A stretch of 64,000 nucleotides of DNA from Otariodibacter oris (GTDB taxonomy: Bacteria > Pseudomonadota > Gammaproteobacteria > Enterobacterales > Pasteurellaceae), in assembly GCF_009684715.1 (NCBI RefSeq), contig NZ_CP016604.1:1503262-1567261 (forward strand), written 5' to 3'. This document shows positions 1 to 10,731 of this stretch, piece by piece. A program made the position numbers and the translations under genes. The notes under the pieces were generated by a model, which was not told the origin of the DNA, ran no database searches, and saw nothing but the letters and a program-made list of their open reading frames with translations. Position 1 is the first letter of the stretch; each line of letters opens with the position of its first letter.

Positions 1-805
1 GAAAATCACCCCGATCACCGCCACCAACCCAACCGTGAATTTGCTCTAAAGGTGAGCTTATCCAAATAGCATCCACACCTAATTGTTGTAAGTAATCTAA
101 TTTTTCCGTTAATCCTTTTAGGTCACCACCATGGAAAGTGCCAATTTCTTCCATGCCATCTTTATGACGGCCATAACTGTTATCATTGCTTGGATCACCA
201 TTATAGAATCGGTCAGTTAAAGCAAAATAAACTGTCGCATTTTTCCAATCGAATACCGCTGATTTATCAGTTTGAGTATCCGACTCCAACAGCAATAATC
301 CATTTGCCTCTGAGGAAGGGAGCAAATTGATTTTTCCATCTTTTACCACTGCACTCTGCCCTGAATAAGCATCTCGAACAGTTTCCCCATCTTTGAACAC
401 TTTAGAAACATCTATCTCTACACTTTTATGATCCCATACGGGACAAACTGCACCGAAATCATCATTACTTTTCATTGCTTCAACGGATAAAGTCAGCGAA
501 GGAACACCATCACTTGTGATTATTTGTGCAACATATTGTCCATCTCTAAATAAACGCGTTGAGGGTGAAGGATCAGTACAAGCCACCAAAGCCATTGCTT
601 GATTTAATTTCATGGCTGATTCTGGCTGGAAACAATTATCGCCATCAAAAAATTGAAAAGGGTAAGTCCCCTTCTTCAAAAATGTACTGGCTCTAATCAC
701 ACTTTTATCGACGGGTTGAAATTCAGAAAAATAATCACTCTTCCATGCACTAGCCTTAAGAGAGATAATCGAAAATAAAGAAAGGAAAAGAAAAGTAGGT
801 TTCAT
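1..805 (-). CDS. malS: Periplasmic alpha-amylase, 3' part cut by window edge
   Basis: Reading the minus strand from ATG at 805 gives an open frame running off the window start (about 268 codons seen). It begins with a signal peptide (KPTFLFLSLFSIISLKASA), so the product is secreted to the periplasm. Around residue 190 the motif ALTDRFYNGDPSND, typical of the start of the GH13 barrel in MalS, appears, followed near the edge by GVDAIWISSP, a conserved early-barrel motif. MalS hydrolyses linear maltodextrins. A GGGGGA ribosome site precedes the ATG. It lies 93 bases after malM on the same strand, so it is probably the last gene of malK-lamB-malM-malS; in E. coli malS sits elsewhere. The catalytic Asp/Glu residues lie outside the window. 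Confidence 0.88.
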   Translation of the reverse strand, partial: MKPTFLFLSLFSIISLKASAWKSDYFSEFQPVDKSVIRASTFLKKGTYPFQFFDGDNCFQPESAMKLNQAMALVACTDPSPSTRLFRDGQYVAQIITSDGVPSLTLSVEAMKSNDDFGAVCPVWDHKSVEIDVSKVFKDGETVRDAYSGQSAVVKDGKINLLPSSEANGLLLLESDTQTDKSAVFDWKNATVYFALTDRFYNGDPSNDNSYGRHKDGMEEIGTFHGGDLKGLTEKLDYLQQLGVDAIWISSPLEQIHGWVGGGDRGDF

Positions 806-854
806 TTTGTCCCCCGAATAGCACCTATTCATATTCAGTTCACAAAGTTAGAAA

Positions 855-876
855 TAAGCGGAACTCAGTCCGCTTA
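855..876. other. Hairpin between malM and malS
   Basis: Inverted repeat TAAGCGGA / TCCGCTTA with a 6-base loop and no T-run. It lies in the junction between two same-strand genes, so it may stabilise or attenuate the mRNA rather than end it. Confidence 0.4.
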
Positions 877-898
877 ATAGATGAAATATCTTGAACGT

Positions 899-1798
899 CT
901 ATTTCTGTATAGAAATATTTTTAATGAAGATCTTACGAGGCTCTTCCAAACCTAATCTTTCAGCTTCATTAACCAAGTTCATTGCCTTGTTTACATCATT
1001 ATTTTTTAATGCATCCAACACCGCTTGATTGAAATAAGCCTCTGTACTTTGCTCTACTGGTTTTGGTTTAGCGACTGGTTGTGGTTGTACAGTAGGCTGT
1101 GCAACAGACTGTACTGCTGATGTACTCACATTAGCTTGCGATGCAGTACCAACAACCTGAGGCGCTGGCTCTGATTTTTTCATTTCGAATAATGGTCCGC
1201 CCAGTCCGATAAATTGAGTAGATTGTGCGCCATCAACTTCAATATCCAATTTTCCTTGAAGTGTATGCTGAACGGTTAAATCTGGAATTGATGGTGGTTG
1301 ATTACCTTGTGCTTTAGCTAATAACTTAGCAGGATGAGTAACAGTTGATGTCCCTTGTAAATCTTGATCCGTTGTATAAACGACTAAATAAACAAAATCT
1401 TGATTAGGAGTTGGAGTTAAATTTAATTCAGTTTGATATTGTGCTGCAGCTAATCCTCTTTCTTGTTGAAATTGGAATTGTGAAGCAGGATATTCTACAG
1501 AAGGATTAAAATTAGCATCCAACACTAAAACATTCGGCACAAAAACCGTTTTGTTTTGAATTACAGGGCTACTAATTCTAATTTTCAAAGCTCCTTGGTT
1601 AGCCGGCAATTTATAGGCGGCAACCACATTCGCGGATTGAAATTTATGACTATCTGATAAAACCATTGATCTTTGGTCTGATAAATTCATATCAACCCAT
1701 GAAATCCCTTGAATATCAGCTCTAGATAAATTTAAGGTATTCGCAAATGCTGATGACATCAACAATAGACTTGATAAAAGTGCGACTTTAAGTTTCAT
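899..1798 (-). CDS. malM: Maltose operon periplasmic protein MalM
   Basis: A 299-residue protein with a cleavable signal peptide (ends MSSAFA, about residue 19), close to the length of E. coli MalM (about 306). A Pro/Gln/Val-rich linker lies near residues 225-248 (for example QPTVQPQPVAKPKPVEQ), followed by a short helical tail. MalM is a periplasmic protein of the maltose regulon whose exact job is not settled. It sits directly behind lamB, the same order as malK-lamB-malM in E. coli. The identification rests on both sequence features and position. Confidence 0.9.
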   Translation of the reverse strand: MKLKVALLSSLLLMSSAFANTLNLSRADIQGISWVDMNLSDQRSMVLSDSHKFQSANVVAAYKLPANQGALKIRISSPVIQNKTVFVPNVLVLDANFNPSVEYPASQFQFQQERGLAAAQYQTELNLTPTPNQDFVYLVVYTTDQDLQGTSTVTHPAKLLAKAQGNQPPSIPDLTVQHTLQGKLDIEVDGAQSTQFIGLGGPLFEMKKSEPAPQVVGTASQANVSTSAVQSVAQPTVQPQPVAKPKPVEQSTEAYFNQAVLDALKNNDVNKAMNLVNEAERLGLEEPRKIFIKNISIQK

Positions 1799-1821
1799 CT
1801 ATATTCCTTAGTTAAATGTAA

Positions 1822-1865
1822 AAGCGATCAGTATTACAAAACATTACCGTAATCTGACCGCTTGT
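1822..1865. repeat. USS-containing hairpin between lamB and malM
   Basis: AAGCGATCAGTATTAC pairs imperfectly with GTAATCTGACCGCTT. The right arm includes a perfect USS (ACCGCTTGT, 1857-1865). It is placed after the lamB stop on the minus strand and could lower malM expression relative to lamB. Confidence 0.5.
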
Positions 1866-1896
1866 TATTAGTATTTATGTAAGTTGGAAGGTATTC

Positions 1897-3183
<1,287 letters not shown>

Positions 3184-3229
3184 CTATGTTGATAAGTTTT
3201 TATTAAAATTTACACTATGAAAAAATTTG

Positions 3230-4345
3230 TTATACACCAAGTTCTTTGAATAATCGCTTACAAGCCGTACCATCTTCTTTAAATAAATGGCAACGTTCTG
3301 GATTAATTCCGATTGACATTTCATCGCCCTCTTCAACCAATACAATATCAGATTGACGATAAACTAAACTCTGTTTAATAGGTGGCATTTCAACATGAAC
3401 CTGAGTTTCATTACCTAATTGCTCTACCACTTTTACTGTACCTTTGATACATACATCACTTTGATCACAAGGTAATAAATGTTCTGGGCGAATACCAAGA
3501 GATAGATTATCCCCCACATTAACGCCTGTACTATCTACTGGAATCCAAAAATTTAAGTGTGTAGCATCAGGTAACTCAATTTTCACACCATTTTCTTTAG
3601 TTTCAATCACTTTAACAGGTAGGAAGTTCATTTTTGGTGAACCAATAAAGCCTGCCACAAAGCGATTTGCAGGATAATGATATAACTCTAAAGGTTTACC
3701 CACTTGAGCAATACCTCCCGCATTGAGTACTACAATTTTATTAGCAAGTGTCATCGCTTCAACCTGATCATGTGTTACATAAATCATGGTTCTACCAAGC
3801 TTTTTATGTAATTTTGAGATTTCAACACGCATTTGAACACGTAATGCCGCATCCAAATTAGAAAGAGGCTCATCCAATAAAAAGACCTCAGGTTGAGACA
3901 CCAAAGTGCGTCCAATAGCAACACGCTGACGTTGTCCGCCAGATAACTCTTTTGGTTTACGTTGTAACAAATGAGCTAATTGTAAAATTTCAGCCACTTG
4001 ATTCACACGTTGATCAATATCTGCTTTTGAATGTCCTGCAAGCTTTAACCCAAATGACATATTCTCAGCAACATTTAAATGAGGATAGAGTGCGTAAGAT
4101 TGAAACACCATCCCAATATTACGTTTTGCAGGCGGTACATCATTTATCCTTTGATCACCAATATACAAATCACCTGTTGTAATATCTTCTAACCCAGCGA
4201 TCATTCGCAATAAGGTTGATTTACCACAACCAGATGGTCCAACAAATACGACAAATTCGCCATCTTCAATATGTAAATTAATGTCTTTAGAAATATGCAC
4301 ATTACCGTAAGATTTTCCTACGTTAACGAGTTTAACCTCTGCCAT
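3230..4345 (-). CDS. malK: Maltose/maltodextrin ABC transporter ATPase MalK
   Basis: A 371-residue ABC ATPase. Walker [10 protein letters not shown] lies near residues 37-45, the Q-loop follows at FQSYALYPH, the signature is LSGGQRQR, Walker B is [12 protein letters not shown], and the H-loop is VTHDQ. The C-terminal third is the MOI/TOBE-type regulatory domain (SLGIRPEHL), which in E. coli binds MalT and enzyme IIA-glucose. It powers MalFGK2 uptake of maltodextrins. The start is supported by GGAGG eight bases upstream. It is divergent from malE and first in malK-lamB-malM-malS. Confidence 0.97.
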   Translation of the reverse strand: MAEVKLVNVGKSYGNVHISKDINLHIEDGEFVVFVGPSGCGKSTLLRMIAGLEDITTGDLYIGDQRINDVPPAKRNIGMVFQSYALYPHLNVAENMSFGLKLAGHSKADIDQRVNQVAEILQLAHLLQRKPKELSGGQRQRVAIGRTLVSQPEVFLLDEPLSNLDAALRVQMRVEISKLHKKLGRTMIYVTHDQVEAMTLANKIVVLNAGGIAQVGKPLELYHYPANRFVAGFIGSPKMNFLPVKVIETKENGVKIELPDATHLNFWIPVDSTGVNVGDNLSLGIRPEHLLPCDQSDVCIKGTVKVVEQLGNETQVHVEMPPIKQSLVYRQSDIVLVEEGDEMSIGINPERCHLFKEDGTACKRLFKELGV

Positions 4346-4468
4346 TTTCTATTCCTCCAAAAATGATTTGTGGCGTAGATTACTGGTTTTCTTGGCTTTT
4401 GCCATCATACCCCAGCAAATTTATTTACTTTTTTTGAAAAAATTTTTTAACAAAAAAATAGCTTTTTT

Positions 4469-4484
4469 TGTGACATTTATCACA
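4469..4484. promoter_or_regulatory. CRP-cAMP site (strong)
   Basis: TGTGACATTTATCACA: both half-sites TGTGA and TCACA are perfect with the correct 6-base spacer, flanked by T and A runs as in the consensus. Implies catabolite control of both mal operons. Confidence 0.85.
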
Positions 4485-4501
4485 AAATTTATGTAAATTT
4501 A

Positions 4502-4517
4502 TGTGATCTATTTCTCA
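4502..4517. promoter_or_regulatory. CRP-like site (weak)
   Basis: TGTGATCTATTTCTCA: perfect left half, one mismatch in the right half (TCTCA for TCACA). Confidence 0.45.
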
Positions 4518-4540
4518 ATTTTAGGAAAATAAGCGAAAAA

Positions 4541-4556
4541 TGAGATCTAGATCACT
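4541..4556. promoter_or_regulatory. CRP-like site
   Basis: TGAGATCTAGATCACT matches the ideal TGTGATCTAGATCACA at 14 of 16 positions. It is the third CRP-like site in this spacer, about 39 bases from the second. Confidence 0.55.
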
Positions 4557-4569
4557 AATTAAATATTTA

Positions 4570-4591
4570 GGGATGAATCAGGGGGATGATG
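4570..4591 (+). promoter_or_regulatory. Two direct MalT-like boxes upstream of malE
   Basis: GGGATGAA (4570-4577) and GGGGATGATG (4582-4591) are same-direction matches to the MalT box (GGGGA[T/G]GAGG core), spaced about 13 bases. Placed 70-90 bases before the malE start, where MalT activates in enterobacteria. Based on motif match only. Confidence 0.55.
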
Positions 4592-4660
4592 TTTATTTAT
4601 ATGGAATCTTGAAATATGTGCCAGAAAAATTTTATTCATAAAATAATGAGGGGAAAAACG

Positions 4661-5845
4661 ATGACAAAATTAACTAAAACTGCATTAACAGTACTCGCTG
4701 GAGTATTTTTAGCACAAGGTGTTAATGCCAAAATCGTTGAAGGTCAATTAAATATTTGGATAAATGCCGATAAAGGTTATAACGGTCTTGACCAAGTTGG
4801 GAAAAAATTTGAAGAAGAAACTGGAATCAAAGTTGTTGTTGAGCATCCAAGTGGATTAGAAGAAGTCTATCCTCAAGTTGCATCAACTGGTGATGGTCCA
4901 GATATCATTATCTTCGCTCATGACCGTTTCGGTGGTTATGCACAAGCTGGCTTACTTGCTGAAGTACAAACCAGTGATAATTTTAGAAGCAAATTATCTG
5001 ACATTGGTTGGAATGCAACTAAATACAATGGAAAACAAATTGCTTATCCAATCGCTGTAGAATCTTTATCACTTATCTACAATAAAGATTTAGTACCAAC
5101 TCCACCAAGCACTTGGGAAGAAGTTGAAAAATTAGATGCTGATTTAAAAGCTAAAGGCAAAAATGCGATCATGTGGAACCTTACAGAACCTTACTTTACA
5201 TGGCCAGTAATTTCTTCACAAGGTGCTTATGCATTTAAAGTGACTGATAGCGGATATGATGTTAAAGATATCGGTGTTGCAAATGAAGCAGCTCAAACAG
5301 GTTTACAATTTGTTGTTGATTTAGTGAACAAAAAAATTGTAAATGCTGATATGGATTATTCTGTTGCTGAAGCGTCCTTCAACAAGGGTGACACAGCGCT
5401 TACAATCAATGGTCCTTGGGCATGGTCAAATATTGAAAAAAGTGGCATTAATTATGGTGTAGCAGTATTACCAACATTAAATGGTAAGGCATCAAAACCT
5501 TTCGTTGGTGTACTCAGTGCGGGTATTAACTCTGCTAGTCCAAATCAAGATTTAGCAAAAGAGTTCTTAGAAAACTATTTATTAACTGATGAAGGTTTAG
5601 AAACAGTGAATAATGATGTTGCACTTGGTGCTGTTGCATTAAAGAGCTATCAAGCTAAATTAGCGTCAGATCCTCGTATCGCTGCAACAATGCAAAATGC
5701 AGAAAATGGTGAAATCATGCCAAATATTCCACAAATGAGCCGTTTCTGGTATTCAGAAAAAGCTGCGATTAATTCAGCAGTGACAGGTCGTCAATCTGTG
5801 AAAGATGCATTAGATGAAGCCAAAGCGAAGATTGAAAAAGAATAA
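4661..5845 (+). CDS. malE: Maltose-binding periplasmic protein MalE
   Basis: A 394-residue substrate-binding protein, near the 396 of E. coli. The signal peptide (ends AQGVNA) precedes [20 protein letters not shown], the classic mature MalE start. Family motifs [31 protein letters not shown] and [10 protein letters not shown] are intact. It delivers maltose and maltodextrins to MalFGK2. I chose ATG at 4661 because AGGGG lies 8 bases upstream and the signal peptide then has normal length; an in-frame ATG at 4646 would give only a short extra leader. First gene of malEFGQ. Confidence 0.96.
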   Translation: MTKLTKTALTVLAGVFLAQGVNAKIVEGQLNIWINADKGYNGLDQVGKKFEEETGIKVVVEHPSGLEEVYPQVASTGDGPDIIIFAHDRFGGYAQAGLLAEVQTSDNFRSKLSDIGWNATKYNGKQIAYPIAVESLSLIYNKDLVPTPPSTWEEVEKLDADLKAKGKNAIMWNLTEPYFTWPVISSQGAYAFKVTDSGYDVKDIGVANEAAQTGLQFVVDLVNKKIVNADMDYSVAEASFNKGDTALTINGPWAWSNIEKSGINYGVAVLPTLNGKASKPFVGVLSAGINSASPNQDLAKEFLENYLLTDEGLETVNNDVALGAVALKSYQAKLASDPRIAATMQNAENGEIMPNIPQMSRFWYSEKAAINSAVTGRQSVKDALDEAKAKIEKE

Positions 5846-5872
5846 TATTTAGTCTATAAAAACTCACAATCA

Positions 5873-5905
5873 AAAGGTTTGGTGAAAATATTTTGCCAAA
5901 CCTTT
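5873..5905 (+). other. Intercistronic hairpin after malE
   Basis: AAAGGTTTGG / CCAAACCTTT, a 10-bp perfect stem followed by only TAATT. It is in the 174-base malE-malF gap and resembles in position the REP hairpins that protect malE mRNA in E. coli, leaving less malF message. A partial terminator is the alternative. Confidence 0.6.
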
Positions 5906-5943
5906 AATTAAATAAAAAACAAACTAAATTTTGATATTCAATC

Positions 5944-5952
5944 ACAAGCGGT
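5944..5952 (+). repeat. Uptake signal sequence, Apl type
   Basis: ACAAGCGGT. Other perfect copies on either strand that I found: 1857-1865, 12431-12439, 20234-20242, 31036-31044, 50733-50741 (inside fxsA), 53429-53437, 53468-53476, 58926-58934 and 59162-59170 (both inside prmC), 63466-63474. In Pasteurellaceae these mark DNA for preferential uptake during natural transformation. The form identifies the Actinobacillus pleuropneumoniae / Mannheimia-type clade. Confidence 0.85.
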
Positions 5953-6019
5953 CATATTTTCAATTATTTTTGCAATTTGTCTCTATTTTGCCTCTAGGTA
6001 GTTATAAAAGGAATATCTC

Positions 6020-7576
6020 ATGTTATCCTCAACTCAAGCAACAAATTCATCATCCCACACTTGGGTAAAAAGGACGTTTGTCGGGCTACTGTACCTCGTT
6101 GCATTTTATTTAGTGTTCACTATTTATCTTCAAGGTGAAATTCTTTTTGCCCTTTTAGCATTAATCATTATTACTTCGGGTATTTATATTTTCAGTAACC
6201 GTATAACTTACCGCTGGCGTTATGTTTACCCAGGTGTAGCAGCAATGGGAATTTTTGTTATTTTCCCTTTAGTCGCCACAGTTGTTATCGCTTTTACCAA
6301 TTATAGTGGCTCAAATCAGCTAAACTTCAATCAAGTCGTTACTCAGCTACAAAATCAGAAGTATTTTTCAGGTGAGCGATATGGATTCAAATTACTTGAA
6401 TCAGAAGAAGGAATGCACCAAATTGCCTTAGATAATGCTGAATTACAAAAATATTACCTTTCCGAACCGCTTGTTGTTGCGGATCTAGAGGGTGATATCA
6501 CTGTATCTGAAGTAGAAGTACTACCTGAACAACCAGTCGCATCATTACGTGTTACAACACAGAACCGTCAACAATTACAAAGTATCAATGTGATTCTACC
6601 GAGTAATGATAGCTTAACCATGAGTTCATTACGTCAATTTGCACAACAAAGCGCTCGTTACCAATTTGATGACACAACGACTATTCTCACTAATTTAGAA
6701 ACTGGCGATCGCTACAAACCTAATGATGAGATTGGTTTCTTTGAACAAATTGATAATCAAGATCAATTTACTGGAAAACGTTTAGAGCCAGGTTATACCG
6801 TACCAATTGGTTGGAAAAATTTTGTGAAAATTTTAACGGATGAAGGTGTTCAACAACCTTTCATTAAGATTTTCATTTGGACCGTGATTTTTGCCTTACT
6901 AACCGTGGTATTTACCACTACATTGGGTATGATTTTCGCATCATTGGTGCAATGGGAAGCATTAAAAGGAAAAGCAGTTTATCGCTTATTGTTAATTTTA
7001 CCTTATGCCGTCCCTGCATTTATTTCCATGCTGATTTTTAAAGGGTTATTTAACCAAAGTTTCGGGGAAATTAACCTTATCTTAAATAGCTTATTTGGTA
7101 TTCGCCCAGAATGGTTTAATGATCCGTTCCTAGCGAAAGTGATGATTTTAATCGTCAATACTTGGTTAGGTTACCCTTACATGATGATTCTATGTATGGG
7201 GTTATTAAAAGCGATTCCATCTGATTTATATGAAGCCTCATCTATTGATGGTGCGAGCGTATGGCAAAACTTCAGAAAAATTACAGTGCCATTACTCCTT
7301 AAACCACTTATGCCATTAATGATTGCAAGTTTTGCGTTTAACTTTAATAACTTCGTATTAATTCAATTATTAACAGGTGGTGGTCCAAGTATGATTGGAA
7401 CAAGTACACCAGCAGGAAATACTGACTTATTAGTGAGCTATACCTACCGTATTGCTTTCGAAGGAAGTGGCACACAAGACTTCGGCTTAGCAGCAGCAAT
7501 TGCGGTGATCATTTTCTTATTGGTAAGTGTACTTGCACTCTTCCAAATTCGTTTGACCAAAATGCAACAAGAATAG
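6020..7576 (+). CDS. malF: Maltose ABC transporter permease MalF
   Basis: A 518-residue inner-membrane permease (E. coli 514). Three hydrophobic segments come early (to about residue 95), then the large periplasmic P2 loop diagnostic of MalF (about residues 95-275), then five more membrane segments. The EAA coupling motif EASSIDGASVWQNF, which docks to MalK, is near residue 410. With MalG it forms the pore for maltodextrin uptake. It lies after the malE hairpin and USS, with AAAAGGAA as ribosome site. Confidence 0.96.
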   Translation: MLSSTQATNSSSHTWVKRTFVGLLYLVAFYLVFTIYLQGEILFALLALIIITSGIYIFSNRITYRWRYVYPGVAAMGIFVIFPLVATVVIAFTNYSGSNQLNFNQVVTQLQNQKYFSGERYGFKLLESEEGMHQIALDNAELQKYYLSEPLVVADLEGDITVSEVEVLPEQPVASLRVTTQNRQQLQSINVILPSNDSLTMSSLRQFAQQSARYQFDDTTTILTNLETGDRYKPNDEIGFFEQIDNQDQFTGKRLEPGYTVPIGWKNFVKILTDEGVQQPFIKIFIWTVIFALLTVVFTTTLGMIFASLVQWEALKGKAVYRLLLILPYAVPAFISMLIFKGLFNQSFGEINLILNSLFGIRPEWFNDPFLAKVMILIVNTWLGYPYMMILCMGLLKAIPSDLYEASSIDGASVWQNFRKITVPLLLKPLMPLMIASFAFNFNNFVLIQLLTGGGPSMIGTSTPAGNTDLLVSYTYRIAFEGSGTQDFGLAAAIAVIIFLLVSVLALFQIRLTKMQQE

Positions 7577-7581
7577 GATTC

Positions 7582-7629
7582 TGCCCTTCTCACTCAACTC
7601 TCACTCAACTCGCAAAGAGTGAAAGGGCA
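7582..7629 (+). other. Intercistronic hairpin and 11-bp direct repeat, malF-malG
   Basis: TGCCCTTCTCACTC pairs with GAGTGAAAGGGCA (one bulge). The left arm contains a tandem 11-base direct repeat TCACTCAACTC (7590-7600 and 7601-7611), giving two alternative pairings. No T-run follows, so a processing or stability element is likelier than a terminator. Confidence 0.5.
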
Positions 7630-7649
7630 TAAAGAAAAAGGAAAATACT

Positions 7650-8537
7650 ATGGCTATTCAACCAAAATCAATGAAATTGCGTTTATTCGCAACGCACCTT
7701 TTCCTCATTTGTTTCTGTGCGTTAATCATGTTCCCTTTACTTATGATACTCGGTATTTCACTTAGACCGGGAAACCTTGCTTTAGGGGAAATCATTCCAA
7801 GTCAATTTTCACTGGAACACTGGAAATTGGCATTAGGTTTTAGTGTCACGAATGCTGATGGTTCAGTCACGCCTCCACCATTCCCTGTTTTATTATGGTT
7901 ATGGAATTCAGTGAAAGTGGCAACCATTACTGCGTTAATTACATTGGCATTATCGACAACTTCGGCTTATGCCTTTGCGCGTTTCCGTTTTTCTGGGAAA
8001 AAGACGCTGTTACAAAGTATGTTAATTTTCCAAATGTTCCCAGCGGTACTTTCTCTCGTCGCTTTATATGCGTTATTCGACCGCTTAGGGAATTACATTC
8101 CATTACTTGGTTTGAATACGCATGGAGGGGTAATCTTTGCGTATTTAGGGGGAATTGCAATGCATATTTGGACTATCAAAGGTTACTTTGAAACCATTGA
8201 TAAATCCCTTGAAGAAGCAGCAAGTTTAGATGGTGCTACACCGTGGCAAACATTCCGTTTAATCTTATTACCTCTTTCTGTACCGATTCTTGCCGTTGTA
8301 TTTATTCTTTCATTTATTGCGGCAATTACAGAGGTTCCTGTTGCCTCACTCTTACTACGTGACGTCAGCAATTACACCCTTGCAGTAGGTATGCAGCAGT
8401 ACTTATACCCACAAAACTACCTTTGGGGTGACTTTGCTGCGGCGGCAATACTGTCAGCAATTCCAATCACACTCGTCTTTATCGTTGCACAACGTTGGCT
8501 TGTGGGTGGACTCACCGCAGGTGGTGTAAAAGGCTAA
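7650..8537 (+). CDS. malG: Maltose ABC transporter permease MalG
   Basis: A 295-residue membrane protein (E. coli 296) with six predicted hydrophobic segments. The EAA loop [15 protein letters not shown] lies near residues 188-202. It ends TAGGVKG, and the C-terminal tail of MalG inserts into the MalK dimer. It pairs with MalF in the inner membrane. Start ATG is preceded by AAAAAGGAAAA. It follows malF in the operon after a 73-base spacer holding a hairpin. Confidence 0.96.
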   Translation: MAIQPKSMKLRLFATHLFLICFCALIMFPLLMILGISLRPGNLALGEIIPSQFSLEHWKLALGFSVTNADGSVTPPPFPVLLWLWNSVKVATITALITLALSTTSAYAFARFRFSGKKTLLQSMLIFQMFPAVLSLVALYALFDRLGNYIPLLGLNTHGGVIFAYLGGIAMHIWTIKGYFETIDKSLEEAASLDGATPWQTFRLILLPLSVPILAVVFILSFIAAITEVPVASLLLRDVSNYTLAVGMQQYLYPQNYLWGDFAAAAILSAIPITLVFIVAQRWLVGGLTAGGVKG

Positions 8538-8541
8538 ATAT

Positions 8542-8576
8542 TCAACGCTCTCTACTAATAAAAATAATAGAGAGCG
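8542..8576 (+). other. Intercistronic hairpin after malG
   Basis: AACGCTCTCTA / TAGAGAGCGTT, an 11-bp perfect stem followed by TTAC only. Weak terminator or stability element in the 88-base gap before malQ. Confidence 0.55.
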
Positions 8577-8625
8577 TTTTACATTCAATTGGTTTTAATT
8601 TTTTGAGATATTTTTAGGACATAAT

Positions 8626-10635
8626 ATGACAAAAGAGCATCCTTATCTTTATCCTTACTTTTTAGATGAGCATGGAAATAAAAAATACGCTGAACAATCG
8701 GTGTATGATCGTATGGCAACATTACTCGGTGAGCCTAAACCAGCAAAAATCCTACCGCCAGTTAAAGTCATTAAACAAGGTGAATCACTAGTTCTTCCGT
8801 TAAATATTGAAGAGCAAAAAAAATCATCACTTGATTGGACATTATCATTGGAAAGCGGTGAGATCATCAAAGGAAAATGCAAATCGAATCAAATCGAATT
8901 ACCCGATACATTGCCCCTTGGTTATCATCAACTCACATTAGCGGACCATTCAGCGGAATGTCGTATCATTGTTACACCAGAAACAGCATATCAACCCCAA
9001 GCATTAAAACAAGGCAAAAAATTATGGGGTTCGATTTTACAACTTTATACGCTACGTTCTGAGAATAACTGGGGGATTGGTGACTTCGGCGATCTCAAAC
9101 AATTCCTTACTCGCTTAGCCATAAAAGGTGGCGATTTTGTAGGATTAAACCCAATTCATGCGCTTTTCCCTGCTAATCCAGAAGGGGCAAGCCCATATAG
9201 TCCATCTTCTCGTCTATGGCAAAATATTCTGTATATTGACGTTACAGCTGTTGAGGCATTCAAACAGAGTAAAGACGCACAAACTTGGTTCTATTCACGT
9301 GAAATTCAACAACAAATTAACGAGGCGCGTTGCAAAGATTATGTTGATTATTCGCAAGTGATTAGATTAAAACTCGAAGGGTTGCATCTTGCTTACAATG
9401 CTTTTAAACAACAAGATCAAACTGAATTTGAGCAATTTATTGCACAAAATGGTGAAGCATTGAAAGTGCAAGGCACTTTTGACGCCTTGCATCAGTGGTT
9501 ATCTTCACAATTTAGCGACCAATGGGGATGGACAAGCTGGGATAGACAATATCAAAGCTATCGAAATTCAGCAGTTAAAGCATTCCAACAAGAACAGTCT
9601 GATTTAGTTAGATTCTATATGTGGTTACAATTTTTAGCACAACAACAACTGAAAAGTTGTAATGAATTAGCTAAAAAACTCGGGATGCCGATTGGTTTTT
9701 ACCGCGATCTTGCAGTAGGCGTTGCAGATAATGGGGCTGAAACTTGGGCAGATAAAGAACTTTATGTACTGGATGCCTCTGTCGGTGCGCCTCCTGATAT
9801 CTTAGCACCACAAGGTCAAAACTGGGGCTTATCGCCAATGCATCCTGAAGTAGTACAACACAGAGGATACCAACCTTTCATTGATTTACTCCGTGCTAAT
9901 ATGAAAGATTGTGGTGCATTACGTATCGACCATATTCTCGGCTTTGCTCGCTTATGGTGGGTAGCTAAAGGTGATTCTGCAAAAAATGGAGTTTATATTA
10001 AATATCCACTTGAAGATCTATTAGCAATTCTTGCTTTAGAAAGCCAACGTCATCAATGTCTAATCGTGGCAGAAGCATTAGGTACAGTTCCAGAAGGTAT
10101 GTTAGAGGCATTAGAAAGCAAAGGTATTCTTGCCTATAACATTTTCTATTTTGAATTTGATAATCAAGGTAGTAAACCATTAGCCGATTATCCATACCAA
10201 GCAATGACAACCCTAAGTACTCACGATTTACCAACAGTGCAAGGTTATTGGAAATTACACGATTTCGATCTAGGGCAACAGTTTGGCGTTTATCCAAATA
10301 AGGATATTTTACATTCATTACGTGATGCTCGTCATGATAATAAAGTTGCCATTCGCCGAGCTGTTGAGGCAGTACAAGAATTAGAGCCTGATTATATGGG
10401 GATTACTCAAAACTTTACCCACCAACTGCAAGGTTATGTAGCTGATACCAATAGTGCCTTATTTGGTACGCAACCGGAAGATTGGCTCAATATGCTAGAT
10501 CCTGTCAATATTCCGGGTACAAGTAGCGAATACCCGAACTGGCGAAGAAAATTAAGCCGTACAGTGAATGAAATTTTTGATGATGAAAAAGTTCAGCAAT
10601 TGCTAGATACTATCAGACAAAAACGTCACGGTTAA
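8626..10635 (+). CDS. malQ: 4-alpha-glucanotransferase (amylomaltase) MalQ
   Basis: A 669-residue GH77 enzyme (E. coli 694). It transfers glucan segments between maltodextrins in the cytoplasm, producing glucose and longer dextrins. Conserved barrel motifs are visible: NWGIGDFGDL near 146, SPYSPSSR near 189, LRIDHILGF (catalytic Asp nucleophile) near 435, AEALGTVPEGM (acid/base Glu) near 482, and STHDLPTVQGYW (stabiliser Asp) near 528. It is last in malEFGQ; no malP (phosphorylase) follows here. A strong hairpin follows the stop. Confidence 0.95.
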   Translation: MTKEHPYLYPYFLDEHGNKKYAEQSVYDRMATLLGEPKPAKILPPVKVIKQGESLVLPLNIEEQKKSSLDWTLSLESGEIIKGKCKSNQIELPDTLPLGYHQLTLADHSAECRIIVTPETAYQPQALKQGKKLWGSILQLYTLRSENNWGIGDFGDLKQFLTRLAIKGGDFVGLNPIHALFPANPEGASPYSPSSRLWQNILYIDVTAVEAFKQSKDAQTWFYSREIQQQINEARCKDYVDYSQVIRLKLEGLHLAYNAFKQQDQTEFEQFIAQNGEALKVQGTFDALHQWLSSQFSDQWGWTSWDRQYQSYRNSAVKAFQQEQSDLVRFYMWLQFLAQQQLKSCNELAKKLGMPIGFYRDLAVGVADNGAETWADKELYVLDASVGAPPDILAPQGQNWGLSPMHPEVVQHRGYQPFIDLLRANMKDCGALRIDHILGFARLWWVAKGDSAKNGVYIKYPLEDLLAILALESQRHQCLIVAEALGTVPEGMLEALESKGILAYNIFYFEFDNQGSKPLADYPYQAMTTLSTHDLPTVQGYWKLHDFDLGQQFGVYPNKDILHSLRDARHDNKVAIRRAVEAVQELEPDYMGITQNFTHQLQGYVADTNSALFGTQPEDWLNMLDPVNIPGTSSEYPNWRRKLSRTVNEIFDDEKVQQLLDTIRQKRHG

Positions 10636-10654
10636 AATGCTATCCCCATAACAA

Positions 10655-10685
10655 AGGGACGAGGTAATATATTTACCTCGTCCCT
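10655..10685 (+). terminator. Terminator after malQ
   Basis: AGGGACGAGGTAA / TTACCTCGTCCCT, a 13-bp perfect stem with a 5-base loop, followed by CTTATTTATAT. Ends the malEFGQ transcript. Confidence 0.8.
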
Positions 10686-10731
10686 CTTATTTATATATCA
10701 CACTTAATCTACTCGTTATGCAATTTTTTCA

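Larger units (their letters stand above)
4346..4660. promoter_or_regulatory. Divergent malK/malE control region
   Basis: A 315-base AT-rich gap without a gene. It contains one near-perfect CRP site, two weaker CRP-like sites and two direct MalT-like boxes, listed separately. This is the same architecture as the E. coli malK-malE region, where CRP and MalT form a shared activation complex. No malT gene is in this window. Confidence 0.75.
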
